From NCBI RefSeq assembly GCF_000220395.1, contig NW_004086314.1, positions 1 to 64,000 on the forward strand: a stretch of DNA of 64,000 nt, in the 5' to 3' direction. Shown in pieces: positions 13,504 through 27,429 of this stretch. The stretch's first letter is position 1, and every line of letters starts with the position of its first letter. The position numbers were made by a program, and so were the translations under genes. The DNA is from Ichthyophthirius multifiliis (taxonomy: Eukaryota; Ciliophora; Oligohymenophorea; Hymenostomatida). Below the pieces are notes generated by a model. It had not been told where the DNA came from. It was given only the letters and a program-made list of their open reading frames with translations, and did no database searches.

Positions 13504-14260
13504 TCATAATATAATAAAAACTAATAATGTTTCTAAAAAAAATACACCAAAAAAACTTCCGAAAACCACTAAATCATCTAAAGTGGAAAATTCCCTTTAT
13601 TAAATTTCCGTTTTAGCTTAAAAAACAGACGGATCATCTGCCGCAGCATAATAATAAATTTTATACTAAGTATTTTTTTTCAATCCACTAAAATTTATAT
13701 TTACAGGAACGTTATTATACACACCCATAAAACTTTAAGATATAGTATTGATATTTTTCTATAAATAATTAAAATAATTCGTTCTTATTTCTAAATGAGT
13801 CGGTTTACTTTTCGATGCGAGATCAACTAAAGCATAAATAAAGCAAATTTAATCACAAGCAATACCTATAATATCCACTTATTATAAATCTGTCTATATT
13901 TATATTTATGTGGCGTTTACAAACATAGGTGGAGTAAATTCTCCTACTTCAGGCTATCCAAAATACACTATTGTAGGAAGCCCTGTTATATTTGAAGTTG
14001 CATATTTTATAGCTTCAAATTCATTTATTCCTTTTATTTATATCTAAGGAGTTATCTTATCTTTTTCATCAGTATAAGATGGATATATGTAAAATTTCGT
14101 AACTAAAATACCACTATCATCGATTGCTTAAGTTAAAAATCTCCTTCTTCTTCTCCTTCTTCTTCTTTATAAATTACAATATTAATCAAATTAAGTTCTT
14201 AGTCTAAATATATATAATTAAATATTTATAAAAAAAAATATATATATAACAATATGTATA

Positions 14261-14311
<51 letters not shown>

Positions 14312-15060
14312 TTATATTTATATATATATATTTTTATTTATATTTTTTCATTTATTTTATGTTATACAATGGTGCTGGAACTTTTAAATAAGATGATAAA
14401 AAACACGAAAGTCTTTAAATCATGTCTTTTTTTATAATAGATGCAAATTTTATTTCTATTGTCAAAAATTTTCCGGAATTACTTTTAGTAGTATACATTT
14501 TACTTACTGACTAACTCATTTTGTCATTTGTATTTAAACAAAATCCTGTTATATTATAAGTAGTGGAAGGTCTTAATTCTTTTACTTCTATTTCTTTTTA
14601 ATTATATATATTCCCTTAATTTTCATCTTATAAAGTCATTTCTATATTTTAAAATCCATAATGATAATTATACACATCCATTATTTAAGGTTATAAAAAT
14701 TTCCAAGAATTCCATATTATTTCTTAAAAAGTAACTCCTTTAGCTTCATCAGTTTATACAATATAATAAAAAGTACTTTCTTAATTACATTTAACATTCA
14801 TTTTTATAGTCAAAGCTGTACTAGATATAATTTCCTAATAAATTTTAATTACTATATTATATTAATTAAAAAAATATTTACTAACTATACTATAGGTGAG
14901 TTTTATTTATTTGGAACTATTTCATAAGTGACTTAATTAGGCTTAAAAAAAAAAAAATTGTATATATAGGAGAAAATTATATATATTAAAAAAAAAAAGT
15001 AATTTATATAAAAAAACTATACAATTATATAAATGATATATAAAAAATAAATTATATATA

Positions 15061-15101
<41 letters not shown>

Positions 15102-18100
15102 TTAACTTTCTCATAATATTTTAAAGCAGTTTCTGAAAAAGTTATCTAAACTTGTCCATTACCATTTTAATTAACACTATTTTCATTGGCTTTAACATAT
15201 AAGAAATTCTATGGATTTCTCCAAGATAAAATAACACTACTTCTATTAACAAAAGCCAATCCAGCCGCCGGTTCTGAAGGTTAAGCTTAATCATAAATAA
15301 AAGCATCAATTTTAGTTTCATATACACTTTCACATTCCTTTTAATGAATTAATAAAGGCAAAGAATGTCCACTGAAAGGAATTCTTAGATGATAATTAGA
15401 AAAGAAAATATTGAATTTTTAAAACTTCAACTAAATTTTCAAAAACGGCACATTAGTATGCATATTTAAATCATCGCTTTTTTCCATTTCCAATAAAAAC
15501 AAACCTGCAGACAAATCTTTACTTCCTGCTATAGAAAAAGAACTCTTTTTATACCCCAAATTTGCTTCAAGCACCCCTGGACTAGTAAAAAACTTCGTAC
15601 TAGCCGAACTTATTTTAAAAGATCTCACAAAAGCCCCATAATCAGACGAAATAGCCAATTTAGAGTTAAAAATACCTATATAAGCATCTATTTTGGTAAT
15701 TTCAGGTTCCTCCTTATTACTTAAAATTGAATCTATTATAGAATTATCATTATCATTGATATATTTAAGTACTATTTAGGAGGGATTTTTGATAAAAGCA
15801 ATAGTTTTAATATTCCAAAAGGTTGAATGTGACCTTGCTAAGACTTCCTTTTGTGTATTTTTGGTAATAGAAAGTACCCATTTATTAATATCACAGGAGG
15901 AAGAGTCTGGATTTCTCAAGTTTTCGAGAATAAAGTAATAATTCGAGTTTGCCGATGTATCAGATTTTATAATTGGAAGCTTAATTCTATTTCCAAAACT
16001 ACTACACGAATCTGAAAACAATGTCGTATTTAAATAATTATATAAATAGCACTAAGGTTTTACATTATTAATAATTCTTTCCCAGACAGAAGGAAAATCA
16101 ATATAAAAGTAATTATTTTAAATTATTGTGCCTGAAGGTACTTATATTTTAAACTTATATGTTGATAATGACCTTATATATGTATTCTTTATACTTATTT
16201 ATTGAACATTTATATTCTATGGGGGGGTTTAGGAAGGCGATATGTCCTAAATTTCACCATATTCTTCCAGATTATTGCTAGTGTTTCCCAAAGCTATCAT
16301 TATTGTGGATGTTTCTGGATTATATTTGGCCGGCTGTTCTATTCCATGTACTATAATGTTAAAAAAGTCATTCATTTTAACATCAAAGGGCAAAGAAGTA
16401 ATTTTTATTGTATAATTATCAACTAATTAGCAACTTACGAAAATATTACTCATCAAACAATATATATACTAAGAAGTAAGTTTCGGAGAATAGGTAGTAG
16501 GGAAATTAATTAAAATAAAAGAAGTCGCAGAATATAAATTTAGCCGAGAAGAAGTGATATTAAAATTAAATTAAACCGCAGAACCGTATGTATTATGTTA
16601 TTTTTCCTATATATAAATATTCCTTACAGGAAATAACCTTTCGGGAAATAAATCAGATGAAAAGGAAGGAGAATTCCCGAAAAAAATAGAATTTACTTAT
16701 CCCTATAAAGAAACGAAAGTCTTAATTTATTAAGGATTAAATGAAAAAGGAATACGTATTCCATCACAATAGAAGAGATATTTTTAATTTTCCTTTATTT
16801 TGAATTTCGGAATTAACCTAATTCCTTATAAATTTTATAAATTTAAAATTTCCCATTCATAAGAAATCAATATAGGCTCATTTTTCGAATTATATTTTCT
16901 TATTTGACATTATAAATTTTCTTAATTTAATAAATTGTCACTTGAAAAACCTCCCAAATCAATATTTAATTACTCATGTTAGGCCAAAATTCTGTTCACA
17001 AATTAAAACTCGAAATAAAAAGAAGAACGAGATCTTTTATTTCTAGTCTTCATTATAATGCTGGTCCCGAATACTACTTTTCCAAGTAAATCTCCAGAAT
17101 TGTCATACTTTAAATCACCATCGTCATCCTAATTTGCAGAAATACTCTTATCTATAATATAATTAGTGTTCGTACTATCTTTAGAGAATAAAGTAAGGCC
17201 AAATCTACTTAATTTAGTTGCTAAATTAGACACCTTTACGCCAAAAACAGTCAATGAATATATATAACCAGCTGAATTAGTAGGACAATTACTACATTTT
17301 TCAATAATAAACTTCAATAAATTCCCATTTTAACTCACTGAGCATTTATAATTTAAATTAAAAGCCTCCGTTTTGGGATAACAAGTATTATTATATAAAA
17401 AAATTTAAAAAACACATAACGAATTTTCCAAATCTAGTCCAAACTCTGTACTAAAAGGACTTTTAAATTTCACCTAAACCATATTATTTTCCTATATAAA
17501 ATTCGTACTTTAAAAAAAAAACTATATATATTCTTATTCTTTATCATTACTTAACGTTCTTTATATATTACAAACTTTTATTTCCCCACATTTCCCTATA
17601 TGAAGTGCTTCTTCACTCTATTTTTCTATTCTGAGCAATCCTTCATTATTTGCCCATGAAAAATATGTTTTTTCGGGCAAAAGCCTTCCATTTTAAGCCG
17701 GAACCTATCCATTTTTTATTATTAAAACTGAATTTTTACTTATACTTCCAGAATCGAATGGGCAGTAAATTCCATATCTAAAGTTTATAGAAGAATACAA
17801 ATATGAGAAAGCCAAACATCTTGAATTCGCTTATAAAAACTAAATAGTAGAAGATGATGTAAATAAGTTTCCTGAAGAACAGAAAGTAAACGCTGCCCCA
17901 TTTAAATGTGCAGAATTGGCATCATTAGCCTATATAAAAGTTGGATTTATGCTCGTATGACCTATTTTTAATGAAATATCGACATTTTTTTGCCCTACTT
18001 TTAAACCAGATACAGAAGTATCCCAATCATACACTATATCAGTCAAAAAAGGAAGCAATTGGAAATCATTAGAAACTTTGTTAGGTGTAAAAATTTATGT

Positions 18101-20869
18101 ATCCGCATTTATACTCGTCAAACTTTAAAAAAATTGATTATTTTTGATATTCTAACCCCCTGTAAGCCTATATATAGCCAAAATTGAACTCAAATCACTA
18201 TCTATGGAATATAATGGAGAATTTCCTAAAGCAGCTAGATAGAGGGATATTTTTTCGGTTTATTTATTGATTAAAGTACTCACAGGGATTATTAATTCGA
18301 AACTATTATCTGGTCCAACAGGTATTTATCCAAATTTAATTTCTAATCTATCAAAATTTACATAAGATTAACTATTCGAATTATCTTTGGAAGTAAAATA
18401 TTTACAACTGAAAGAAATAGACAAAGAAGAAGAACAAGAAACTTCATTTTCTTAGAAAGAGTCTTCCTAATTTTTATAAAAAGGTTAAAGATTTTTAAAA
18501 AAAAGTGCGATTTTTTAATTCGCTCCTTTTAATTCTTCCGCATTAAAATATCCAGAAACTCTTATTATAGCTGGTATTTTTTCCCCACTAACATTTCTAT
18601 TACTCCCCGACCAATAATTACTGATTCCATATTTAATATTTTATAATTTTTCTAGATTAATAGTATACCCATTATATAAAAAAAGCTACTTAAAAATCGG
18701 TTAAGGACTATTTATTTTATCAAAACTGGCAATATAGAAATCCATTAAATACTAGTCAGCAAAAAAAGAAGAATGTTAAACAATTTTAGCGTTAATAATC
18801 TTAAAAAACTAGGCTTTCTTGGCATTACTTTCTTCTAACAATATCTTTAAATCATCAATATGACTTGCATAAATTTTTATTTTCAAAAACGAAGCTCTTT
18901 CCTTTTCTTTTCTAGAACAGAAAATCTTCAAGTCATTCTGTAAACCTGAATCATTACTACTTTAAACATAAGCTTTTTCGTCAATTTCTATTAATTTTTG
19001 ATTTCCCAAAATTATTAAGCCAGCCTAATCTACTATAGTCCCACTGCTTGAAGTTATACTATTCGCAGCAATATTTAATGTAAAAATTAACTACTGGCTT
19101 CTATTTTCTTCCGAAACGAATCCTCCTAAAATATTCAAATCATCCGAATTTATAACCTTTTCGACATAATCAGCTGATAAAACAGTATAATCAAGCTAAT
19201 TTTATCCACCTAAAACCGACCAATTTGGATTATTATCAGTAGAAATTAAAGGAACAGGATTAGAAGACACTGAAAGTGGATTTTCGAGTATTTTATTAGT
19301 GTTTATATCTACATTATATAAAGTAAGGGTTCCAAAGTTCGATTATAATGACGATGTAAACCTATCATAAGGAAAAGTTATTCTACATCCAATTGAATAA
19401 TTTAAGTTTTCATACATTTTACCTATATTATCGCATATGATTTTCGAATGAGTTGGTTCTTCTAAATTATTTAAATAACATTTGACAGTCGAACCTACAT
19501 AATTTGGTAAATTAAAGCTTATAGAACCTGGTAAAATGAATGTATTTTGAAAATTCGGTACTTATAATTCCAAACGAATTAAAATATCATCCACTAGAGT
19601 TTAAGAAATCTAAAAATTCCATCTAAATGCATTATATGGTATAAAACTTTACTTAGAAGACGATTATCGTAAAACTTATAAATTAAAAGGATAAAAAGAA
19701 ACTGAACTACTGGAATATTCTAAACCCCATCCAAGGGATAATCTATGCACAGGAAATGTTATTTAAGAAGTTTCAAATATTGGAAGACTATCTTTTAATT
19801 CTATTATAGTATTAGTAAATCTAAGTAAAGATTTTACAATTAATTTTTATAATTTAATTATATATGTAGGGTTAGTAATTTCAACAATAAAACGGAATAT
19901 TTCGTTTGTTTTTATTTACCTGTCTATATAATAAGTTATTAAATTCCTCTATTTATCCAGTTAACAAGTATATTCAATTAATTCAGGAATATAAGGACTT
20001 GATAAAGAAATTCCTGTGGAACATTATTGCGAAAAAACAAAGCCTTAATCTGAAAATGATATCTCAAAACGGGCTGAATCAGGTATTGATTGTTTAATTT
20101 AAACATCGATATATATTTACTATTAAAAATTTAATTATTTTCTTTATTGTTAATTTGTAAATATAATATTAATTTCCATTTCTGATAATGGATAACTGTG
20201 TAAATAAATGTTTCCGAAAATTGGATTTCGATCATAAATTATAGCATCAATATGAATATGTGATACTGAATAAATCTAAAAACATATAAATATATAAAAA
20301 ATAAATAAATATTTATATATATATATATATATATATACATATTTATATATATACATATAATTTTTTTATAATACTTCTATTGGTTTTTTGGTACCTGGTG
20401 ATTATGTTTATATATTATTTCCTGTTAAAATTAATTTCAAATAATAATATTAATCTGCTTCCAAACCTTATGGATTTCCTAAATTATCATAAAATGATAT
20501 ATAATATGACTTCTCTTCTTAATTTTTTCCGTTTACTATATTTAAATTAATTACCGCTAATTAATATTCATCATTTCCACATCCTACATCTCCAGACTAT
20601 GCTTTGGAATACACAGCAATTAGATCTTCAGCAATATTTGCTTAAATAATATTTGAAATGCTTATATTTTCTTTTAAATGAAGCTTAAATGGGAAAACTA
20701 CTTTTATGAAATCATTTTCATTTATTTAGTTTTCTAAAGAAAATGGTAATGTAATTTCAGAAACTTACCCAGCATTATTATAATCTAATTAAATATCCCA
20801 CGAACTTATATGTCCTTAAAAAGATATATTTAAAAGATTTAAAAAGAAAATAATAATTATTTAAAACAT
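13504..20869 (-). CDS. Giant secreted or surface protein with signal peptide, FN3-like C-terminal region and hydrophobic tail
   Basis: About 2,300 residues, not assigned to a family. The ATG at 20869 starts a classic signal peptide (MFQIIIIFFLNLLNISFQG). A 99-nt intron (20276-20374) lies in the first 200 codons. From 20275 to about 15110 the frame stays free of TGA and reads as beta-rich extracellular sequence, with scattered Cys and many Ser/Thr/Asn. Two more AT-rich intron blocks lie at about 14940-15110 and 14200-14360. The C-terminal exons carry two FN3-like signatures (ELRPSTTYNITGFCLNTN and FSGLKKNTQYKIYYYAAAD). The last 24 residues are hydrophobic (FGSFFGVFFLETLLVFIIL, then TGA at 13504), which is either a transmembrane anchor or a GPI signal. 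I infer a cell-surface or cyst-wall role. G+C is higher than in neighbouring spacers, as expected for real coding sequence. Confidence 0.75.
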
Positions 20870-23331
20870 ATTTCTTTTATTATTTAAATATATTTTTCAA
20901 TTCAATTTTTTTTACGATATTAAAAAATCTTTTAATATTTATTATTAGATATTATTTCATTAAAATAACAAAAAATAGATTTTTGTTAAATATTTTTTTT
21001 TAAAAAAAAAAAAAAAAAACATAAATTATAATATTATTATTTAGTAAAAATTTAATAAATTATAAAAATAAATAAGCATAAAAATTAATAGAATAAGGTT
21101 TGGTTTTTTTTTTTTTTTTAATAATTATTATATTAAATTTTTCCTTTTAATTAAATTATATATATTCAAAATAGATTTAATTTAAAATCTTATTATATCT
21201 TATTAATTATTCTTCTTATTATTTTATTTATTAATTTTTTTTTATATTATTACAAACTATAAAAAAAAAAAATCAATATAAATACAAAACAAAACCATTT
21301 AATATATCTAATAAAATTATTAAAAAAAAATATTTCCAATTAAAAATATTAACTAATACTTCCTTTATTAATATTAAGACTTAAGTTAATAATTATTTTA
21401 TTTTTGAATAATACTTTTTGATGCAAAAATTGCAATTATAATTATTAAAACCTTTTTTTTCAAATAAAATTAAAGTATTTGCTTTTTTTTAATATAAAAA
21501 TTATTAATTTTTAAAAGAATAAACTTAAATTAATTAATAATTTAATCTAAACTTTTTAATTTTTATTTTTTACAAAATTAAATAAGGAGTTTCAAATTTT
21601 TTTCATTTTTTGTTTATAATTATTTCAAACCATTTTTTTTTTTTATATGGAATTTTTAACTAATACTTTTTAAAAATACAAAGTATTATTAAGAAAATTT
21701 AAAATTTATTCACTTTTTTTATTTACAATACTGATTTAAATTAATTTTACGTAAACAAGGCATTTTAAAACAATAAAATAAAAAATATATGCTAAAATAA
21801 GAAAATATATTATAAAGAATACTTTTACTTATTTTTGTAATCAAAATAATAAACTTTAGGTTAAAATAATAATATAAAATAAATAAAAAAATAATACATA
21901 AAATCAAAAAAACATAAATCTAAAAAATACTGATTTTCAGCAATATTTTTTAAGTTTAAGATATGTAAGATAAATTTAATAGTCATATTATAAATATAAT
22001 AATAAAATATTTAATTAAATAAAAATTTTAGATAAATAAAATATTTATTATTATAAAATTATATAATAAAAATTAATTTTATTAAAATATAATATAAGAA
22101 AAAATAATTTATAAAAAAAGGAGAAAAAATATCTGAAAATATAAAAATATTATTATTAAAAAAAATGTATAAATACATTTATATAAAATATATATATATA
22201 AATATTTATATATATTAAAAAATATATTTTTATATTAATATTATTTTATTATAAATATTTTTTAAGACTTAAAACAATAATATTTTATATATAATATTAT
22301 AATAACACTATTCTTTCTTTCTTTTTTATAGTATATATGATTAATTTTTTTAAAAAAAATTAATATAATTTTTTTCTTTAAATATATTTATTTTGTAAAA
22401 TTTTGAAAATTTTAAGTTATTTATTAAAGCATTTTATTTAAATTTTTACTATATAATGTTTTTTATTTTATACTTATATATAATTTTTATAAATCAGATT
22501 AAGTAACTATAATATCTTATTTTTTAGTAATTAATAATATTAGTAAAAATAATTTTTATATTTAAATATAAGTAAATTTTTCAATTTTATACCCTATTGT
22601 ATTTAATTAATAAAATGAGTATTATTTATATTTTAAATTATTAAGTTTTTATAGATTTCCATAATTTATATATAAAATTAATTATATTTTACATTTTGAT
22701 AATACTTTGACAGTTCATATATTTATAAAAGCATTATTTTTATCCTCTTAAGAAATCAATAATAAAAATATGAATTTTTAAAAATAAATACTTATATACA
22801 TAGTCATTATAGACAATATTACTTATTTTATGGATTTCAATTATAAAATTGTATTCATATAATCCATTTTAATTCATAAATTATTTTGGATTAAAATATA
22901 TAGAAATATTTTTTAAAATACTTTTAATCATTTGATGATGTAAAAAGCTTTATATTCCTAATTTAGTTTTTTATAAGAGATTTTATGAAATATTCATGGT
23001 GTTTGTTAATACATAAATATATATTTTTATTAATCAAATGAATTAATTGTTATATAAAGTGATTAATTAGAAAAGCTTAATAATAAAAGATTTTATTTAA
23101 AATATAAAATTATATATTTTGAGAGTATTTTTTTCTTAGTTTATAATGTATAATTTAAGTATTTTAATTAAATTAATATGGATAATAATATAAAGTTAAT
23201 TATTATTATTTTTTTGAAAAGGAGAAAATTAGAAAATACAGAAAAAAAATAAAAAATAAAAAAATAATAACTACTATTATTTTATATATAAATTTTATTA
23301 AAAAAAATAATAATAATAATAAATCTAAATA
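20870..23331. other. 2.5-kb AT-rich gene-poor interval
   Basis: Dominated by poly-A/T and ATA repeats, with frequent TGA in all frames where there is any G. A few short stretches (for example 22680-23000) have slightly more G and C, but I could not build a protein from them. No RNA gene recognised. Confidence 0.5.
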
Positions 23332-24772
23332 ATGAGTCAAAAAACAAACACAATATCATAATAAATGAAATAATTCTTACCTTAATTAAAAATATTATAT
23401 AATAAAGTATTATAAACATAAATAATATTTTATAATCCAATACAAAAATATATAAATAGACAATAAAAAAAGTAGATGCAGAAGCAGAAAAGATATAAAA
23501 ATTTAAAATACATAGAACAAAAGCACAAAGATAACTAGATCTATTTGCTTAACAATATGGTAAAAAAAAAAAATGAACAAAAAATTAATATTGAACATAA
23601 AAAAGATGTTCTACAAGTAGATTTAAATATCCTTTAGGAAAGACTTAAAATATTAAATTATTAATTATAGAATAACTAAACGAGGAATTTAACTAAATTA
23701 ACAGAAGATGTTAATAACTTATTATAAATATTTGTTTATATATAATCCGGAAAACATATGACATTCTAAAACATCAAGAATTTTTTTTAAAACTAATAAA
23801 ACATATTATAAAGCTTAAATTTTATGGATTATAGTTCTATAAATTTAAATGATATAAAATATATATGGAAAAACAGAGAGAAGATATTAAATTTAATCAA
23901 AAATAATAAATAGTTTTTAAAATTTTAACTTTTATTGGAAAATATATTGGAATGGATTTAAAATTTTTATGAAGTTATTATAAAATAAGATATTTAATAT
24001 AGTATAGAAATCTAATACGAATAATCTGCGGAAAAATAAAAAAAGTATAAATAAGCATTAGATTAAGCTTAAGGATAATATAAATATTTAGTTTAATGTA
24101 AAAATAAATTAAATGAATACATTTAATAAATTTAAAATAAAAATACTTTAATTAATTAAAATTTTGCAGAAGAATTAGTAAAAAATACATATACATTTTT
24201 TTATCTATTTTTTATAAAAGACTAATTTAATATAAAGCATATTTAAAAATTATGAGAATTAAAATAATGTAAATGAAAGCAATTAACTAATAATTTATCA
24301 AGAAGATTAAATGATAATAAATTCTTAATAAAGAAAACAAGAAAATAAATCCAAAATTTCATCCAAAAAATTCAATGATAACGAAGACGATTAGACTAAA
24401 GAAAACACATAATGTAAATTACCTGAATAATTAAATAATGAATAATAAGCAATATACAAGCAAAAAACTATTGAGAAAAACTATTAATAAATAAGTATTA
24501 ATAATAATAAACAATGTTAATCTTTATAAAATGAAATAGAAATTGCTAAATAAAAAATTAATAATAGAACCTATGATTAAAATAAATAACAAATCTAGAA
24601 ATCGAATTCCACTTCAAGTTTAAATAATAATAATAATAATAAGTGTGAAATTATTGAAACCAAAAAGATTTTTATTAACCCTTAAAGCATAAATCAATAT
24701 AATTATAAAAAGAAAAGATCTAATAGTAATAGTAATAGTTAATATCAAATAATATGTAATTAATTAATATGA
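23332..24772 (+). CDS. Hypothetical coiled-coil protein with Asn/Gln-rich tail
   Basis: Family not recognised. The ATG at 23332 (MSQKTNTISQQ) opens a protein of about 440 residues with two well-formed introns. The 53-nt intron 23407-23459 joins LYNK to a strongly coding segment (KKVDAEAEKIQKFK); the 43-nt intron 24178-24220 joins AEEL to TNLIQSIFKNYENQ. The frame must be shifted by one at the 12-A run 23572-23583 to connect LDLFAQQYGKKK with the next helix (VLQVDLNILQERLKIL); I read that as a homopolymer error. Residues 25-270 are predicted helical; the rest is low-complexity Asn/Gln/Ser. The stop is the TGA at 24770. It ends tail-to-tail with the LACTB2-like gene. Confidence 0.65.
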
Positions 24773-24951
24773 ACATATTAACAAAAATATATTATAATTT
24801 TTCAAATAAATCGTTTTTATTATAAGAAAAAGGTAAAGACAAATAACTTTCAATTATTTTTTAATAATTTTTGTTTTCAAAAATAAAGTTAAAAAACAAA
24901 ACATTTTAATATTAATTATTTATTTTTATAATTATAAAATATTATTATTAT

Positions 24952-25975
24952 TCATTAACCTATATATTCATATATATTATTTTCTTTTTTAATAACAACT
25001 TATTCTTCTATTAATTTTTATAAATGGACATCTATATTATTTAAGGCTCCCGTAATAAGATTTTCCTATAAATTTGGGTAAATAATATGTCTAATTTATT
25101 AATTAGAAAACATTTTTAAGCTTTAAGCTGCTTAAATAATTTATTATTCTCTTTTTAGTCTATGACTTCTATTACCAATAATATATTTTACACTTTTATC
25201 ATTTCCAAATATAGCAGGTCCATGAGCAGAAAACAAATTTTCAATATCCAAACTTAAAGCTTTTTGGTAGGATTTCATTTAATCACTTAAATTCATAATG
25301 ACTCCACTACTTCCTGAAAGAATAAAATCTCCACAAAAAAGAGTCTTTTCTTCTTAAAAATAAAATCCTACATGATCAGGACAATGGCCAGGCAATGTAA
25401 TAACCTTTTTTTATTTATTTTATATAAAAATACTAATTACTTTTAATGTAAAATCTTATCCTTTAATAATTTCATTATCTTCTAGAGTTTTAATGTCATA
25501 TTTAAAATTATATTTTTCCTCTAAAATCTAATCATTTTTATTATAATTGTATTTTCTAAAAATGCAATTCTTGCTTAATTAAAGGATATCAATTATTCCG
25601 TTAACATGGTCTAAATGATTATGAGTTATTAAAACTTAATTAATCTAACTATTTGTTTAATTTAAAACCTTTGATTAATAAAAAATAAATAATATTAATT
25701 AAAAATTATTAAAATAAGTAATATTGAATTGATATTTTTAAAAATACTCCTTAAAGAAGTTCTTTGTATCCTTACATATTTTAACCAGTATCTATTAACA
25801 ATCTATTATTACCTTCTCCTATTAAATATGTATTTGTTCCTTACAATGTATATTAACTATTTTTTAAATTATTATCTTAATAAATTATAAAAATATATAA
25901 AAACCTCGGATTTAAACCTAATATTCTCCATACTTTATTTGTTAATCTTTCAACTTTATTTAGTTCTTATAACAT
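24952..25975 (-). CDS. LACTB2: LACTB2-like metallo-beta-lactamase-fold hydrolase
   Basis: Member of the glyoxalase II/beta-lactamase fold; human LACTB2 is a mitochondrial endoribonuclease. The ATG at 25975 leads into VERLTNKVWRILGLNP, then a 48-nt intron (25857-25904) whose removal gives SQYTLQGTNTYLIGEG, the family hallmark (family form NPGxFTLQGTNTYLVG). A second intron (25679-25747) precedes the metal site. Visible ligands are THNHLDH (HxHxDH), LPGHCPDHVGF (second His), TLFCGDF (bridging Asp) and SAHGPAI (last His). The C-terminal alpha-helical tail of the family follows (about 100 residues). The TGA is at 24952-24954. No mitochondrial presequence is obvious, since the protein starts almost directly at the catalytic domain. 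Confidence 0.88.
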
Positions 25976-27429
25976 ATATGTTAAGTTATAAACAAATAAA
26001 ATATATATATATATATATAATTATATATATATAAAAAAAATATATATTTATATATATATTTATATATATATTTATTTTTCTTTATATTTAAAAAAAATTA
26101 AAGGCATATAAATATATTTTTTTTAATTATTTTAAAAATAGACAAAATTTAATAATGTGTTAAAAAATTAATTATATATTAATTTTTACATTTTTATTTA
26201 TAAAAGAATTTGTTATAATTTTTTTTTTTTTTTTTTTAAATTTTTCTTTAATTCTTTTTTATAAATTGTATCTTTATTAAAATTGATAAAAAATAGTAAA
26301 GTTATTATTATTTAACGAATTTTTTTAATAAAATAACATTAATTTACATAAAATAAAATATTTAAAATTTTAAACTAAAATTAAATACTTATTATATTGC
26401 ATGATTTACAATAAAACTAATATATTATTATAACTCTATTAGTGTTATCTTTATTAATTAAATTATATTCAATATACAATAAAAATTTTTAATTTATATT
26501 TTATAAAATAATATTTTTATTTTTTTTCATTTGTTTTTTATATAAAATCATATCAGATTATAGAAGAAAATTTTTTTTTTTTATTATTATTTAATTGATT
26601 TCATAAAAAATAAAGAAAAAATAATAAATTAAATAAATGATTTTTTATATTTTAAATAAAAATTAAATAATATTTAAAAAATGAGAATAGCAAATAATAT
26701 AATTATTTTAATATTATTCTTATTTTAAAGAAATAAAATATTATATTTTGTTTTATAAATATATATTTAATTGATAAATTTAGATAAATAAAAATGATGG
26801 TATTCATAAAATAAATATATATATATAAAATAATTTAGTTAATTTAAAAACATTTAATAGAAAATTAATTTTTAGGTTTTATATATATAAAAAAATATTA
26901 TTATTATATTAAAAATTTATTATTAAATTTTATAATTAAACTAAATGGCTTTATAAAATTAATAGTTGAATAGAAAAAATTATTAAAAAAAGATAATGTA
27001 TATAATAATATAAAAAAATTATATTAATTTATCAATTAATTTATCTATTTAAATAAAATATATTAATTTTTTTATTTATAAATATTGATATAATGAATAT
27101 TTCTTTTATATATTTTTTATTTTATTTATAATTAATAAATAAATATTATTTTTTTTTATTTATTTAAAAATTTATTTTTTAATATTAACTAGATACATTA
27201 TTTTAGAAATTTTTATAAATTAATTTTGTTTATATTTATTATATTTATATTTTAATATTAATATTAAATAAAAAAATCTATATAATTAAATCCTATATAT
27301 CATAAAAATATTGATATTTATCCATTTATAAAGATTTTAAGATTATATATATATATTTTAAATAATATATTTATTTACTCCCTTTTTCTCTTTAACCTTT
27401 ATATTAAATTTCATAATATTTTCCTATAG
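25976..27429. other. AT-rich spacer, no gene seen
   Basis: Poly-T and ATA-rich sequence with no coding-like stretch. The last 70 bases (27360-27429) are T/C-rich and end in a TATAG that looks like an intron 3' end belonging to the pseudogene that follows; an upstream exon with a start codon was not found. Confidence 0.5.

Noticed and set aside
14255-14306. Long (AT)n tract as a possible cruciform or origin
   Set aside because: Similar AT tracts occur in many introns and spacers of this window (for example 10133-10170, 15066-15097, 55723-55747); this one sits in an intron of the giant gene.
16202-16426. Plus-strand frame inside the giant surface gene
   Set aside because: The minus-strand frame is continuous across this place and matches the composition of the rest of the protein.
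21719-21907. 62-codon minus-strand frame
   Set aside because: Ile/Phe/Tyr-only composition in a gene-free A/T desert, with no homologue-like motif; probably chance.
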